14,109 bases of DNA from Thermoflexales bacterium (GTDB taxonomy: Bacteria; Chloroflexota; Anaerolineae; Fen-1058), in the NCBI GenBank assembly GCA_016931085.1, contig JAFGFO010000357.1, positions 1-14,109 on the forward strand, in the 5' to 3' direction. Positions 14,066 through 14,109 of the stretch are shown here, piece by piece. The translations under genes and the position numbers were made by a program. Position 1 is the first letter of the stretch; every line of letters begins with the position of its first letter. The notes beneath the pieces are model-generated. The model was not told the DNA's origin and made no database searches. It worked only from the letters and a program-made list of their open reading frames with translations.

Positions 14066-14089
14066 AGTTGGTATAAATGACCTCGATCA
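13967..14089 (-). pseudogene. Fossil C-terminal fragment of a PD-(D/E)XK restriction/helicase protein
   Basis: The minus-strand frame between the TGA at 14089-14087 and the SDR reads SFIPTVDWICLLGDG, then YLVVESKGED, then WSNDDSKEKRNLG. The D ... hydrophobic-E-x-K-G pattern is the PD-(D/E)XK nuclease core, and the WSNDDSKEKR trailer is what I recall from C-termini of type III-like DEAD/DEAH restriction proteins. Only about 40 residues survive. The upstream part is cut off by an in-frame stop, and the downstream part is replaced in frame by the SDR. The match is from memory and needs a search. Confidence 0.5.
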
Positions 14090-14109
14090 CCGAAAATCAC
14101 TCGCCCTTA

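Noticed and set aside
1..14109. tRNA or rRNA genes
   Set aside because: Intergenic spaces are short and none shows a T-loop consensus or cloverleaf-like arrangement by eye.

Overview
The window is a compact, GC-rich bacterial segment with short intergenic gaps and about a dozen genes. Three sigma70-type promoters share a 17-bp spacer and the same -10 hexamer, TACAAT. The gene mix suggests an anaerobic or facultative environmental bacterium: tungsten aldehyde:ferredoxin oxidoreductase, iron alcohol dehydrogenase, a Co/Ni ECF importer, LspA-RluD, and a MacB-type exporter with a cNMP-domain ATPase. Together with the many short-period intergenic repeats, Chloroflexota (Anaerolineae-like) is my best guess. 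No rRNA or other phylogenetic marker is present, so this is inference.

Layout. (1) 1-3248, plus strand: the 3' part of an ABC ATPase fused to a cyclic-nucleotide-binding-like domain, overlapping its double FtsX/MacB-type permease. (2) 3296-7836, minus strand: SCP2 lipid-binding protein, iron alcohol dehydrogenase, tungsten AOR and a GtrB/DPM1-like glycosyltransferase, read in that order from a clear promoter at 7955-7927. The AOR plus alcohol dehydrogenase pair could interconvert acid, aldehyde and alcohol. (3) 8023-9814, plus strand: DksA/TraR-type zinc finger protein, signal peptidase II and RluD-type pseudouridine synthase, from a promoter divergent to the previous unit. (4) 9869-12971, plus strand: consensus promoter, a perfect 14-bp palindromic operator, a Fur-family regulator, then cbiM(-PDGLE), cbiQ and cbiO, a complete Co/Ni ECF importer that is probably metal-repressed. 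(5) 13067-14089, minus strand: a short-chain dehydrogenase whose frame runs in from a fossil of a PD-(D/E)XK (type III restriction/helicase-like) C-terminus.

The strongest unusual signal is not a gene. Nearly every gene junction in two of the operons carries a short-period array. Six have an exact 7-bp period with locus-specific units. Two have a 9-10-bp period. Several arrays contain the stop codon of the upstream gene, so the proteins end in repeat-encoded residues. One array, four perfect CAAATCG copies, lies inside cbiQ, where a one-unit slip would shift the frame. Other dispersed-looking elements are a pair of related CAGGATGGG/CGAACAAG elements, one of them flanked by 9-bp direct repeats, a nested palindrome between adh and aor, and a hairpin after rluD.
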